From positions 157,448 through 221,447 of IMG/VR virus record IMGVR_UViG_3300022921_000002: a stretch of DNA of 64,000 nt; one strand, written 5' to 3'. The notes under the pieces were generated by a model. It did not search any database and was not told the DNA's origin. It worked only from the letters and a program-made list of their open reading frames with translations. The first letter of the stretch is position 1; every line of letters starts with the position of its first letter. The position numbers were made by a program, and so were the translations under genes. This DNA comes from a virus. Shown here in pieces: positions 32,561-41,500 of the stretch.

Positions 32561-33520
32561 ATGAGCTGTATCTATAAAGGTGTGGTTGAGGAGTCTGAAC
32601 TATCAGGTAAATCCAAAGGTGGTACTGAAATGATGAGAGCACGCCTTATGGACGGAGTAGATCCTGCACTGTTGCAGGAATATGCTATCCACTTGTCACG
32701 TCCGCGTGATATGAAAGGTGATGTTAAAAATATCCTATGGTGCCATGATCTTGCCGAGGATCCTGAAAACAAAATTCTAAAAGAAAAAGGTTGGAATAAT
32801 TTTGACCATATTGTTTTCGTTTCACAATGGCAACGAGATCAGTATATCACTTATTATGGTATACCGCACTCAATGTGCTCGGTAATTCCTAATGCTATTG
32901 AAAAGGATTACAAACCTTCGGAAGAAAAAGATTATGAAACTATTCGTTTTGTATATCATACAACTCCGCACCGTGGTTTGGAATTACTTATTCCTATCTT
33001 TGAACAATTAGCAAAAGAATTTGATAACATCCATCTTGATGTGTTTTCGTCATTTGGTATATATGGTTGGGGTCATAGAGATGAACCTTACCAACCGTTG
33101 TTTGATAAAATTGAAGCACATCCTAAGATGACTTATCATGGATCGGTAAATAACCGTCTTGTATTGGATACATTGGATAAATCTCATATTTTCCTATATC
33201 CAAATACATGGAAAGAAACATCTTGCATCTCGTTAATTGAGGCAATCAAATCAGGTTTGGTTTGTATTCACCCCAACCTTGGCGCACTTACTGAAACCGC
33301 AAGCGGTGCAACAATTTCTTATGATTTCCATGAGAATGCCACACAACATGCGAACGTAGCATATTCTGTCGCAAAAGGTGTACTTAATATGCAACAATCC
33401 GATCCTGACTTTATTCGCCGTTTCACAACAAGTGATAGGTTCAATTTAGCCAGAAATAATATAAATACTTTTACAACAACATGGACACAGCTCCTACGAG
33501 CATTGGCAGTAAATGACTGA
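32561..33520 (+). CDS. Glycosyltransferase, GT4/GT1 family (GT-B)
   Basis: 319 residues. KGGTEMMRARL at the start, VFVSQWQRDQY and IPNAI in the middle, then the GT-B C-terminal domain with TTPHRGLELLIPIFEQL and KETSCISLIEAIKSG (donor-binding Glu). It is a retaining GT4-like enzyme, separate from the sugar cassette. An SD-like AAAGGAG precedes it. Donor and acceptor unknown. Confidence 0.8.
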   Translation: MSCIYKGVVEESELSGKSKGGTEMMRARLMDGVDPALLQEYAIHLSRPRDMKGDVKNILWCHDLAEDPENKILKEKGWNNFDHIVFVSQWQRDQYITYYGIPHSMCSVIPNAIEKDYKPSEEKDYETIRFVYHTTPHRGLELLIPIFEQLAKEFDNIHLDVFSSFGIYGWGHRDEPYQPLFDKIEAHPKMTYHGSVNNRLVLDTLDKSHIFLYPNTWKETSCISLIEAIKSGLVCIHPNLGALTETASGATISYDFHENATQHANVAYSVAKGVLNMQQSDPDFIRRFTTSDRFNLARNNINTFTTTWTQLLRALAVND

Positions 33521-33872
33521 CAACATCATAGAATTCCCTAAAGTCAATACAAACGTCGAGTCTTTGACGAAAGAACAGTTGCGTTCAGTACTTGACGAGT
33601 ATAAAGAAGAAGTAGCTAATGAAATGTCGGAATTTTTGTTTCGGCACGTCATTGGTGAATTAACAAGGGTGGGGCATAGCTTTGATAAAAATATGGAATA
33701 TTTTATGCCTTCTATGATGATGGTCCTAGAATCAATAAGGTCGTTAGCTTTACAGGCACACGGAATTGAGCACGACTTTCAATCAATCGCAAAAGATATA
33801 CTTGAAATTGAAACAAAAGATATTAACAGTTTTAAAGAAAAAATGGTTGACATTGAGGAAGAGTTAGATTAA
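33513..33872 (+). CDS. Unknown helical protein
   Basis: 119 residues, acidic, helical, overlapping the glycosyltransferase end by 8 bases. Contains a promoter for the following RNase H gene in its last codons. No recognised family. Confidence 0.5.
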   Translation: MTDNIIEFPKVNTNVESLTKEQLRSVLDEYKEEVANEMSEFLFRHVIGELTRVGHSFDKNMEYFMPSMMMVLESIRSLALQAHGIEHDFQSIAKDILEIETKDINSFKEKMVDIEEELD

Positions 33873-33875
33873 TAT
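33847..33875 (+). promoter_or_regulatory. Sigma70-like promoter for RNase H
   Basis: TTGACA at 33847-33852 in the end of the upstream gene, 17-base spacer, TAATAT at 33870-33875, no TAGAATCA copies. Precedes rnh at 33911. Confidence 0.45.
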
Positions 33876-33910
33876 AGTTTATATAAATCAAATTGAAATG
33901 AGAAAACACA

Positions 33911-34771
33911 ATGGCAATATTAGTAGATTACAACCAAGTTATCCTTGCCTCGCTATTTGCGAGCATCGGTAACCATACGAACATTGATGTAGATGAAAAT
34001 CTTATTCGGCATATGTTCTTAAATTCAATTCGTTCTAACCGTAAAAAGTTTACAAAAGAATACGGTGAGATCGTTATATGTGCTGACGGCAAAAATTCAT
34101 GGCGCCGTGAAGCATTTCCTTATTATAAGGCAAACCGTCGCAAATCACGAGATGAGTCTGAACTCGATTGGAATGTATTATTTGGTATTATGAATACCAT
34201 CCGAGATGAGTTGAAAGAATTCTTTCCATATAAAGTAATTCATATGGATCACTGTGAAGCTGATGATATTATTGGCACTATCTGCCATGACGAAGGTACT
34301 GATTTAAATATCGGTAATGAAAAATACCTTGTTCTATCAGGTGATAAAGATTATATCCAATTACAATCCTATGTGAACGTAGATCAGTATGATCCTGTTC
34401 GTAAACGTTGGATCCGTAATGATAATCCTACAAATTATCTCAATGAGCATATCCTTCGTGGTGATAAAGGTGACGGTGTACCAAATGTCCTGAGTCCTGA
34501 CAATTGCCTTGCAGTAGGCACACGTCAAAAGGCAATGACAAAACCGCGCCTTGAGAAATTACTCAAAGGTACGTCTGAAATGGATGAAGAAACATTGCGT
34601 TGCTTCCACCGTAATAAAATGATGATTGACCTAAGTCAAATCCCTGCTAATTACGTAGAACAAATTCGTTCTGAATGGAAACAACCAAAAGACATCGGAC
34701 GGCAATATCTATTTGATTATTTTGTCAAGCGTAAATTGAAAAACTTAATTACAGATATACAGGATTTTTAA
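33911..34771 (+). CDS. rnh: RNase H / 5'-3' exonuclease (T4 Rnh-like)
   Basis: 286 residues, close to the T4 enzyme's size. MAILVDYNQVILASL (first acid), ICADGKNSWRREAFPYYKANRR, HCEADDIIG and SGDKDYIQLQ are the FEN-type acid clusters, followed by LRGDKGDGVPNVLS, the helix-hairpin-helix site. It removes RNA primers and trims flaps. Accompanied here by primase and ligase, it completes lagging-strand maturation. Confidence 0.9.
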   Translation: MAILVDYNQVILASLFASIGNHTNIDVDENLIRHMFLNSIRSNRKKFTKEYGEIVICADGKNSWRREAFPYYKANRRKSRDESELDWNVLFGIMNTIRDELKEFFPYKVIHMDHCEADDIIGTICHDEGTDLNIGNEKYLVLSGDKDYIQLQSYVNVDQYDPVRKRWIRNDNPTNYLNEHILRGDKGDGVPNVLSPDNCLAVGTRQKAMTKPRLEKLLKGTSEMDEETLRCFHRNKMMIDLSQIPANYVEQIRSEWKQPKDIGRQYLFDYFVKRKLKNLITDIQDF

Positions 34772-34775
34772 TAAG

Positions 34776-35204
34776 ATGGCAAAAAAATTAGCAATTTCAG
34801 AAATCATTTCTGAGCTCGGTAATATGGGTAAACCTGAAGAAAAGATTGAGTGGTTGCTGAAAAATGATTCGCAACCACTCCGTGAAATCTTACGGTTGAC
34901 TTATGACAAATCAGTTAAGTGGTTACTACCTGACACTGCTCCGCCTTGGAAAGAAAACGAATATGAAGATGAAGCACGTTTGATGCTTTACCGTGAAATG
35001 CGGCGTATGAAAATCTTTCTTGAAGGTGGCGGATATGACAATTTGAATCAAGTCAAAAGAGAAGGTTTATTCATAAGTTTGCTTGAAGATATATATAATG
35101 AAGATGCCAAACTTTTGGCCAACTATGTTATAGCACAAAAATCATTTAAAGGACTGCGTAAGTCAACCGTAGTCAAAGCATTTCCTGATCTAATAAAAGA
35201 GTAA
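34776..35204 (+). CDS. Conserved T4-like protein (DUF6433-like)
   Basis: 142 residues following rnh. NDSQPLREILRLTYDKSVKWLLPDTAPPWKEN is the characteristic block of a T4-like family I recall as DUF6433, always near replication genes. No catalytic motif. Likely linked to DNA replication or late transcription, by position only. Confidence 0.6.
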   Translation: MAKKLAISEIISELGNMGKPEEKIEWLLKNDSQPLREILRLTYDKSVKWLLPDTAPPWKENEYEDEARLMLYREMRRMKIFLEGGGYDNLNQVKREGLFISLLEDIYNEDAKLLANYVIAQKSFKGLRKSTVVKAFPDLIKE

Positions 35205-35209
35205 GAATA

Positions 35210-35386
35210 ATGGCAAAAACGTTTAAGAAATTCCGCGAAGATTATATGGATGATGAATGGGGTGATGAAGACGAAACAGTTACCAACAAGGAACGTCGTA
35301 TGAAGAACCGCCGTGATAGGAAAAAAACTAAACGCAATGAACGCAATGAAACATTTTTAGAAAAAAATGATTTAAAAAGAAATTAA
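35210..35386 (+). CDS. 58-residue basic protein
   Basis: Starts MAKTFKKFREDYMDDEW, a pattern seen in small T4-like genes near rnh, then a basic stretch (KERRMKNRRDRKKTKRNER). The start resembles the MKTFKQ leader proteins, but no [LI]xE follows. Function unknown. Confidence 0.5.
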   Translation: MAKTFKKFREDYMDDEWGDEDETVTNKERRMKNRRDRKKTKRNERNETFLEKNDLKRN

Positions 35387-35389
35387 CTA

Positions 35390-35418
35390 TTGACATTTGA
35401 GTACAAATAGTGTAGATT
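35390..35418 (+). promoter_or_regulatory. Sigma70-like promoter, extended TG-TAGATT
   Basis: TTGACA at 35390-35395, 17 bases, TAGATT at 35413-35418 preceded by TG. It is followed by TGATTCTA, the inverted form of TAGAATCA. Confidence 0.65.
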
Positions 35419-35450
35419 GATTCTATAAGGTAAAACAAAAGGAATCAATC
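35415..35450 (+). promoter_or_regulatory. Leader inverted repeat covering ribosome site
   Basis: GATTGATTC (35415-35423) and GAATCAATC (35442-35450) are perfect complements separated by 18 bases. The right arm overlaps the AAAGGA ribosome site of the gene at 35453, so pairing in the mRNA or binding of a dimeric protein to DNA could control it. The left arm overlaps the -10 box, so the RNA arm may be partly absent. Confidence 0.4.
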
Positions 35451-35452
35451 TT

Positions 35453-35839
35453 ATGGGTACTTCATCAATGATCGCAAACTACAACGAAGACGGTACAGTT
35501 ACAGCAACATATTGCCATTACGATGGTTATCTTGCTTATAACGGCCGTCTTCTTTTTGAATCATATAACACTCCTGAAAAAGCAAAAGCTGTTGCTAATG
35601 CAGGTTATATCTCAGCTTTAAAAGAAGACTTGCAAACATCTTTAGATGAGTCAGTACATTCAAACCAATCTCCTGTAACATACAATTCAGTTGAAGATTT
35701 TCTGGCAAATGGCCGTGAATACGCTTGTGCTGATTACCTTTACCTGTTTGATGGTGACGCATGGTTCTTTGTTTCAACTATGAATGAAGGTCCATGGTTG
35801 ATGGAAGAAGTTGAAATGAATTTAGCGGTGGAGGCATAA
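35453..35839 (+). CDS. Unknown protein of the phage MGTxS group
   Basis: 128 residues. MGTSSMIANYNEDGTVTATYCHYDGYLAYNGRLL is the start of a family I recall from many phages (MGTRSxI, YCHWDGYxxxNG). Acidic, no membrane segment. Own promoter with an inverted-repeat leader. Function unknown. Confidence 0.6.
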   Translation: MGTSSMIANYNEDGTVTATYCHYDGYLAYNGRLLFESYNTPEKAKAVANAGYISALKEDLQTSLDESVHSNQSPVTYNSVEDFLANGREYACADYLYLFDGDAWFFVSTMNEGPWLMEEVEMNLAVEA

Positions 35840-35915
35840 ATTTGAAATTAAATCAAATTAACCATTGACATTCTCCGTAGAATCAGTTATATTAGAATCA
35901 TCAAATAAAGGAAAA
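35840..35915 (+). repeat. Duplicated promoter region, copy 1
   Basis: 76-base region that aligns without gaps to 44951-45026 with only five adjacent mismatches in the promoter spacer. It includes the AT-rich upstream stretch, promoter, both TAGAATCA copies and the ribosome site. Confidence 0.8.
35865..35893 (+). promoter_or_regulatory. Sigma70-like promoter with two TAGAATCA copies
   Basis: TTGACA at 35865-35870, 17 bases, TATATT at 35888-35893. TAGAATCA occurs in the spacer and again across the -10 end, 15 bases apart. Confidence 0.75.
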
Positions 35916-35920
35916 ACCAA

Positions 35921-36286
35921 ATGACTACACAATTTAAAAACTTTGATCGCAAAAACCTGAAATCACTTCGTCAAGAAATGAGTGCACTACTTGCATCTTA
36001 TGGTGTATCAAGCAACCTTGATATTGAAGTTGGCAATATGTCTTTCAGTGATGCTGAAGTAAATATCAAAGTTTCAGCAAAAGTTAAAGGTGCGGTTACT
36101 ATGACTGATCGCATTCTTCAAATGGAAGTTGACCGTTTGGGTCTTTCTATGAAAAACCGTGATGGTGATGAACTCATTGAGTACAAATCCCGCTCACCAA
36201 AATATGCCTTTGTTTTCCGTTGTGGTAAAACTGGCAAAATGTTTAAAACCGATGAGCGTTCTGCAATCCGGCGGTTCGCATCCTAA
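35921..36286 (+). CDS. Unknown protein
   Basis: 121 residues, alpha/beta, with a C-terminal FVFRCGKTGKMFKTDERSAI segment. First gene of a promoter-led pair with the HAD phosphatase. No family recognised. Confidence 0.5.
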   Translation: MTTQFKNFDRKNLKSLRQEMSALLASYGVSSNLDIEVGNMSFSDAEVNIKVSAKVKGAVTMTDRILQMEVDRLGLSMKNRDGDELIEYKSRSPKYAFVFRCGKTGKMFKTDERSAIRRFAS

Positions 36287-36301
36287 GAAAGGAAATATAT
36301 T

Positions 36302-36883
36302 ATGAATAAACGTGAAAAATTAATTTTAGTCGACTGTGATGGTGTATTGCTTGATTGGCAATACTCCTTCTATCAATGGATGGAAGCTCGTGGTCATTAC
36401 GCAAAAGACATTGCTGAATATGATATGGGTCAAGTTTTTGATATGTCATATGACAAAGCAAAAGAAATGTGTGAGTACTTTAACTGCTCTGCTGCAATCG
36501 GTTGGTTATCACCATTCCGTGATGCAAAGAAATATGTTAAAAAACTCAATGAAGATCACGGGTACATCTTCCATTGTATCACTTCACTGTCGACTGACAA
36601 ATATGCTGGTAAGCTTCGGATGAAAAACCTTGAAGCAGTATTCGGTAAAAAAGTGTTTGAAGAACTTATCTGCCTACCATGTGGTGGTGATAAAGATAGT
36701 GCTCTTGAAGCATACCGTGACTCAGGTTGTTTTTGGGTTGAAGATAAACCTGAGAACGCCGTAACCGGTTCTAAATTTGGTCTTGAATCACTGTTGATTG
36801 AACATCCACACAATAAAGATTTTTCTCACACTGATGTGGTAAATGTTAAAAATTGGCGTGAAATCTATGATCTTATTGTATAA
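36302..36883 (+). CDS. HAD-family phosphatase, 5'-nucleotidase-like
   Basis: 193 residues. LILVDCDGVLLDW holds the DxD nucleophile pair; ITSLSTDK (motif II) and VEDKPENAVTG (motif IV, Glu/Asp) follow. Best comparison is the 5'(3')-deoxyribonucleotidase group or other small HAD phosphatases. It may recycle host nucleotides. A terminator follows at 36916. AAAGGA ribosome site. Confidence 0.75.
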   Translation: MNKREKLILVDCDGVLLDWQYSFYQWMEARGHYAKDIAEYDMGQVFDMSYDKAKEMCEYFNCSAAIGWLSPFRDAKKYVKKLNEDHGYIFHCITSLSTDKYAGKLRMKNLEAVFGKKVFEELICLPCGGDKDSALEAYRDSGCFWVEDKPENAVTGSKFGLESLLIEHPHNKDFSHTDVVNVKNWREIYDLIV

Positions 36884-36886
36884 ATA
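36879..36886 (+). promoter_or_regulatory. T4-type late element TATAAATA
   Basis: Exact TATAAATA overlapping the HAD stop codon. It would start late transcripts toward the PhoH/PAAR/tail fibre block, but a terminator hairpin lies 30 bases further on. Confidence 0.5.
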
Positions 36887-36915
36887 ATGCTAACAGATGT
36901 TAGTTAGATTATGTG

Positions 36916-36942
36916 AAGGCAATCTGTTAAGGTTGCCTTTTT
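36916..36942 (+). terminator. Rho-independent terminator
   Basis: Stem AAGGCAATC / GGTTGCCTT of nine pairs (one G-T) with loop TGTTAA, followed by a T run. A shorter hairpin (CTAAC/GTTAG) lies at 36890-36903. It ends the transcript carrying 35921-36883. Confidence 0.75.
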
Positions 36943-36961
36943 CCATTTTAAAGGAGTATGA

Positions 36962-37222
36962 ATGCCTGTATATAGTTTTGAGAATAAAGAAACGAATGAA
37001 CAATTTGAATTGACAATGAGTATGGCTGAACGAGAGCCGTACCTAGAAGCAAACCCCAATATAAAACAGATATTTACGAAATTTCCGGGAATCGGTGACC
37101 CGGCACGTCTCGGCATTAAAAAAGTTGACGACGGTTTTAAAGATGTGCTTAAAAATGTAAAGAAGCATCATCCAGGTTCAATTAAAAAGGATGGTGCAAA
37201 AAATAAAATTAACACATGGTAA
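36962..37222 (+). CDS. FmdB-like protein without the zinc cysteines
   Basis: 86 residues. MPVYSFENKETNEQFE and the later DPARLGIKKVDDGFKDVLKNVKKHHPGS are the pattern of marine T4-like FmdB-type proteins, but the CxxC pairs of the zinc ribbon are absent. AAAGGAG ribosome site. Function unknown; placed first in the late + strand block. Confidence 0.55.
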   Translation: MPVYSFENKETNEQFELTMSMAEREPYLEANPNIKQIFTKFPGIGDPARLGIKKVDDGFKDVLKNVKKHHPGSIKKDGAKNKINTW

Positions 37223-37241
37223 TACACCATTAGGAGGTTTC

Positions 37242-37991
37242 ATGGCTAAACAGCGAAGATTATCCCGCAAAGAAAAAAGAAGAGCAGAACGTGAACAGGA
37301 TTATATGATGGGCATTTTAAACACTAAGTTTTCAATGCGAAAGATTCAACCACTCACACCATCACAATCTGATCTATTTCAATCTTATAATAAAGGATAC
37401 AATATCGCAGCTATCGGAACAGCAGGTACAGGAAAAACAATGTGTGCTACATACTTGGCACTCAATGATGTACTACAGAAAGGAGAGTATGAAAAGATCA
37501 TCATTATTAGATCTGCAGTTCAGACACGCGAGCAGGGCTTTATGCCCGGATCACAAGCACAAAAAGAAGCGGTATTTGAATCACCATATACCGATATTGT
37601 GAATGACTTATTTGGAAGAAAGGATGCTTATCAAGTTCTAAAAACAAAAGGAATGATTGAGTTTAAAACTTCATCATTTGTCCGAGGATTAACTTTTGAC
37701 AATGCAATTATTATCGTGGACGAATGTCAATCAATGACATACCATGAACTTGACAGCATTATTACTCGTGTCGGAGAATCATCAAAGATTGTATTTTGTG
37801 GTGACACAAAACAAGATGATCTACAACAATCTAAAAACCGTGCCGATATTTCAGGATTAGTAAGCTTTGTTAAAGTACTAAATGCTATACCGTCCTGTGA
37901 TGTTGTAAAATTTGGAGTGGAAGATATTGTCCGCTCGGGATTGGTAAAAGAATATATAATTGCAAAAGAGAAACTATTAGAGGCCGCATAA
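37242..37991 (+). CDS. phoH: PhoH-like ATPase
   Basis: 249 residues from the ATG at 37242 (TAGGAGG). AIGTAGTGKT (Walker A), IIIRSAVQTREQGFMPG, SSFVRGLTFDNAIIIVDECQ (Walker B) and FCGDTKQDD are PhoH hallmarks. PhoH proteins are RNA-helicase-like ATPases common in marine phages; the link to phosphate starvation is debated. N-terminus is a basic tail (KQRRLSRKEKRRAER). One-base overlap with the PAAR gene. Confidence 0.9.
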   Translation: MAKQRRLSRKEKRRAEREQDYMMGILNTKFSMRKIQPLTPSQSDLFQSYNKGYNIAAIGTAGTGKTMCATYLALNDVLQKGEYEKIIIIRSAVQTREQGFMPGSQAQKEAVFESPYTDIVNDLFGRKDAYQVLKTKGMIEFKTSSFVRGLTFDNAIIIVDECQSMTYHELDSIITRVGESSKIVFCGDTKQDDLQQSKNRADISGLVSFVKVLNAIPSCDVVKFGVEDIVRSGLVKEYIIAKEKLLEAA

Positions 37992-38290
37992 TGCCAGCAG
38001 TTATAAGAAAAGGGATAGATAGTCATATTGGACATTTCAGTACGACTCCTAACCCTTTTCATAAAACTAAATATGTTGTTGCAGGACAAGGTAAGGTTAC
38101 CGCTCAGGGTGGCCTTGCCGTAACAACAGGTGGATCAACAGCCTGCGGTGATGATGCCGTGGGCGGTTCATCAAAAGTAACTGCAGGTGGATACGCCGTC
38201 CATAGAACTGGTGATGCCACAAGTGGTCATGGTAGTTATGTTGCAAATGCCGCTTCGGCAGGTTCAGACAAGGTTACCGCCGGCGGATAA
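37991..38290 (+). CDS. PAAR-motif spike tip protein
   Basis: 99 residues, Gly-rich. MPAVIRKGIDSHIGH, GGLAVTTGGST, SSKVTAGGYAVHRTGD and a final GSDKVTAGG are PAAR-type beta repeats with His/Cys metal ligands. PAAR proteins form the sharpened tip of the T4 gp5 spike (gp5.4). It precedes the tail fibre, which suits a tail role. Confidence 0.8.
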   Translation: MPAVIRKGIDSHIGHFSTTPNPFHKTKYVVAGQGKVTAQGGLAVTTGGSTACGDDAVGGSSKVTAGGYAVHRTGDATSGHGSYVANAASAGSDKVTAGG

Positions 38291-38297
38291 ATAACGC

Positions 38298-38528
38298 ATG
38301 GCAAATCCAAATTACGCATCCTTATTAGCACAAATTGCAGCGGAGACCGATCCCGTTGCTAAAGCAGCTTTGGAAGCACAACTTGTCATTGTCGCAGAAC
38401 TTACAGAAGAAGAAATAGAATTATTTGAGTATACCGCATTTGACTATATTGAATTTAACCCGGGTTATAATAACGAGTTCAAATCATATGTTGGCCAATA
38501 CTTTAATGACGACGGAGATTCAACCTAA
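38298..38528 (+). CDS. Small acidic protein before the tail fibre
   Basis: 76 residues: an Ala-rich helix (LLAQIAAETDPVAKAALEAQ) then an aromatic acidic tail. GATAAATA, a late-type variant, lies at 38286-38293 just upstream. One-base overlap with the fibre gene suggests a structural or assembly partner. No family named. Confidence 0.5.
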   Translation: MANPNYASLLAQIAAETDPVAKAALEAQLVIVAELTEEEIELFEYTAFDYIEFNPGYNNEFKSYVGQYFNDDGDST

Positions 38529-41500
38529 TGGCTATTACCAAAAGAAGCACTAAAGGCACCTCATTAACATATAATGAGATGGACGATAACTTTGAAGCAA
38601 TCGCACCGAGAACATCCGCGGAAGGTTCACTGCAATTACCATCAGGTTCAACATCCCAACGAGATACAACACCGATTAATGGCTATATACGATATAACAG
38701 TACACTGAACCAATTTGAAGGTTATGTGAGTGGGCAATGGGAACGGGTTGAGTCAACAACACAAGTTGGTACAGCAAACCAAAATGCGTTTTCTGAATTT
38801 ATTATTGCAGGACAAACAAGTATTCTGGCGGATGCTGTCACTGATAGTATTACTTTTGCAAACAATGCTGGTATTTCTATTACGACCGATCCGTTAACCT
38901 CAACAATAACTTTTGAAAACACATCTATTCAAGATTTTGCTTTCTCAAGTTTAACAGGCGTACCAACAACAATTAGCGGTTATGGTATTACCGATGCATT
39001 TGACGGTGACTATACGAACTTAACAAATAAACCTACCATACCGACTAATAACAATGAGCTATTAAACGGTGCAGGATATATCAGTTCGTTTACAGAAACC
39101 GATCCTATATTCTCAGCATCCGCTGCTGCAAATATCATTTCGTCACAAGTTAGTAATTGGGATACTGCTTATGGTTGGGGTGACCATTCTATTCAAGGAT
39201 ATATCACTACCGAATCAAATGACTTAACTGTTGGTGTTACGTGGGTAACAGTTCCTGATCTTTATATTGCCAACACCGCGGTTGTTCAACACCAGGCTGA
39301 CTTATCAATTACTGAAAGTCAAATATCTGATCTTGGATCATATATTACTGAGGTACCTTCTGAATATTTAACCGAGACTGAAGGTGATGCTCGATATGTT
39401 ACTACCGAGACTGATCCTGTATTTAGTGCGCATACAACTTCAAATATTGTTGATGGCACAGGCTATCTTTATAATAACGGTAGCGGAACATGGATTTACG
39501 GTATACCAGGTGGTGGCGGTGGATCTGAGGTAAACGATTTAACAAGTGTAGTTACATGGACAACAGTTCCTGACGCATATATTTCAGAATCAAGTGTTAC
39601 ACAACACCAAGCCGCATTATCAATTACTGAAAGTCAAATATCTGATTTTGGTAGTTACCTTGCCGACGATTATACTTATACCGAAACTGATCCTATATTC
39701 TTGGCATCACCAGTTGGATCGGTAACAACAACACAAGTTAGTAATTGGGATACTGCTTATGGTTGGGGTGACCACTCAACACAAGGATATATTACAGGTG
39801 GATCAATTACTGAAACTGATCCTGTCTTTACCGCAGCGACAGTTAGTAGTATTACTGATGGCACAGGTTATCTTACAAACGATGGGTCAGGTAATTGGTC
39901 TTATGTTTCACCAAGTACTTTTATTACTCAAGGTAATGAAACAGTCACAACTTTAACTGCTGATTCAGTAAATCAAAAATTGGTATATACCGATGAAGAT
40001 GGTACACAAAATGATGTTGATTTATCTTGGACAATTGATGATACCAATCTTGCAAGACTTACATCGGGATCCGTTAATTCTAACACAAAGATTGCCACAT
40101 TTACTCGAGATGATGCCTCAACCTTTACAATAGATTTTAGTTCAATTGCCGCACCTTTAACAGGTTTGGTTGATGGTGACTTCACATCGGAAGGTTTGAT
40201 GAAAAGAGGTCAAAATGCTGGTGATTATGAAATCATAACCGATAATTCTAGTAATTGGAATACTGCTTATGGTTGGGGAGATCACAGTACAGCAGGTTAT
40301 AGCACTACATCTTATTCTGACTCCGATGTTGATACGCACTTAAATCAAGGTTCTGCATCCGCAGGTCAACTCCTGAGTTGGAACGGATCAGATTATCAAT
40401 TTACTGATCCACCTGCAAGTGGTATTGCACTTACTGATTTTAGTGTAATTCAAAATACTCCAGGTACACCTACTTTATCTTATAATAATTCAACAGGCGC
40501 ATTTACTTATACTCCACCAGATTTAAGTTCTTACCTAACAAGTGAAACGTCACACGCCGACGTTGTTGTTGATGGCGACTTTGCAACTACAGGATTGATG
40601 AAAAGAGGTGTAAGCGCAGGATCTTATACAACAATTACAGATAATTCTGGCAATTGGGATACTGCTTATGGTTGGGGTGACCACTCGCAAGCAGGTTATG
40701 CAACAGGTACTCTTTATACCGATAGTGATGTTGATAGCCATTTAAATAGTTCAACCGCAACTGTCAACCAAGTATTATCATGGACAGGCGCAGATTATGA
40801 TTGGATAACATTAGCAACATCAAGTTATGGTGATAATGATGTCAACCTGCACTTAAATCAAGCATCCGCTGGAACAAACAATGTTTTAATTTGGGATGGT
40901 TCTGACTATGCATGGACAACACAAGTATCAGGTGGCATCGCCTCGGTTAATGATGATACTTCTCCATCATTAGGCGGTAACTTAAATCTTAACGGCTATA
41001 ACATTACTGGTACACAAATTAACCTTAACGCATCAAGTTTTGTTGGTATTCCTCCAACAACTCTCGATGGCGGTAGGCTTGTGTTTAACCAAGGGCAAAC
41101 AGGTACGCCATCATCAAGCAACACCAATTGGTCTTATATTGAGGTTGAACGCGGTAACTCTACAAACGTATCTCTTCGTTGGCATGAAGGTCTGGACAGA
41201 TGGGAATTTACAAATAATGGTACCACCTGGGAAGAAATGGGATCAGCAACACCTGATTGGACAGATATTCAAAATACTCCTACAACCATTGCAGGATACG
41301 GAATTACCGACGCGTATGATGATTCCGCTGTTGATACACACTTAAACCGCAATACTGCTCAAATAAACGAAGTACTTACTTGGGATGGTTCTGACTATGC
41401 ATGGTCACAAGCAACAGGTGGTGCAGCTGCAACTGAAAATGTTAATTATGTTACCATATCAGGATCAACAACAATTCTTCTTGCTAACGAAGGTCATTTT

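Noticed and set aside
35210-35386. MAKTFKKFRED leader as a sixth head-targeting peptide
   Set aside because: No [LI]xE cleavage site follows and the gene lies in the replication group; the resemblance may be chance.
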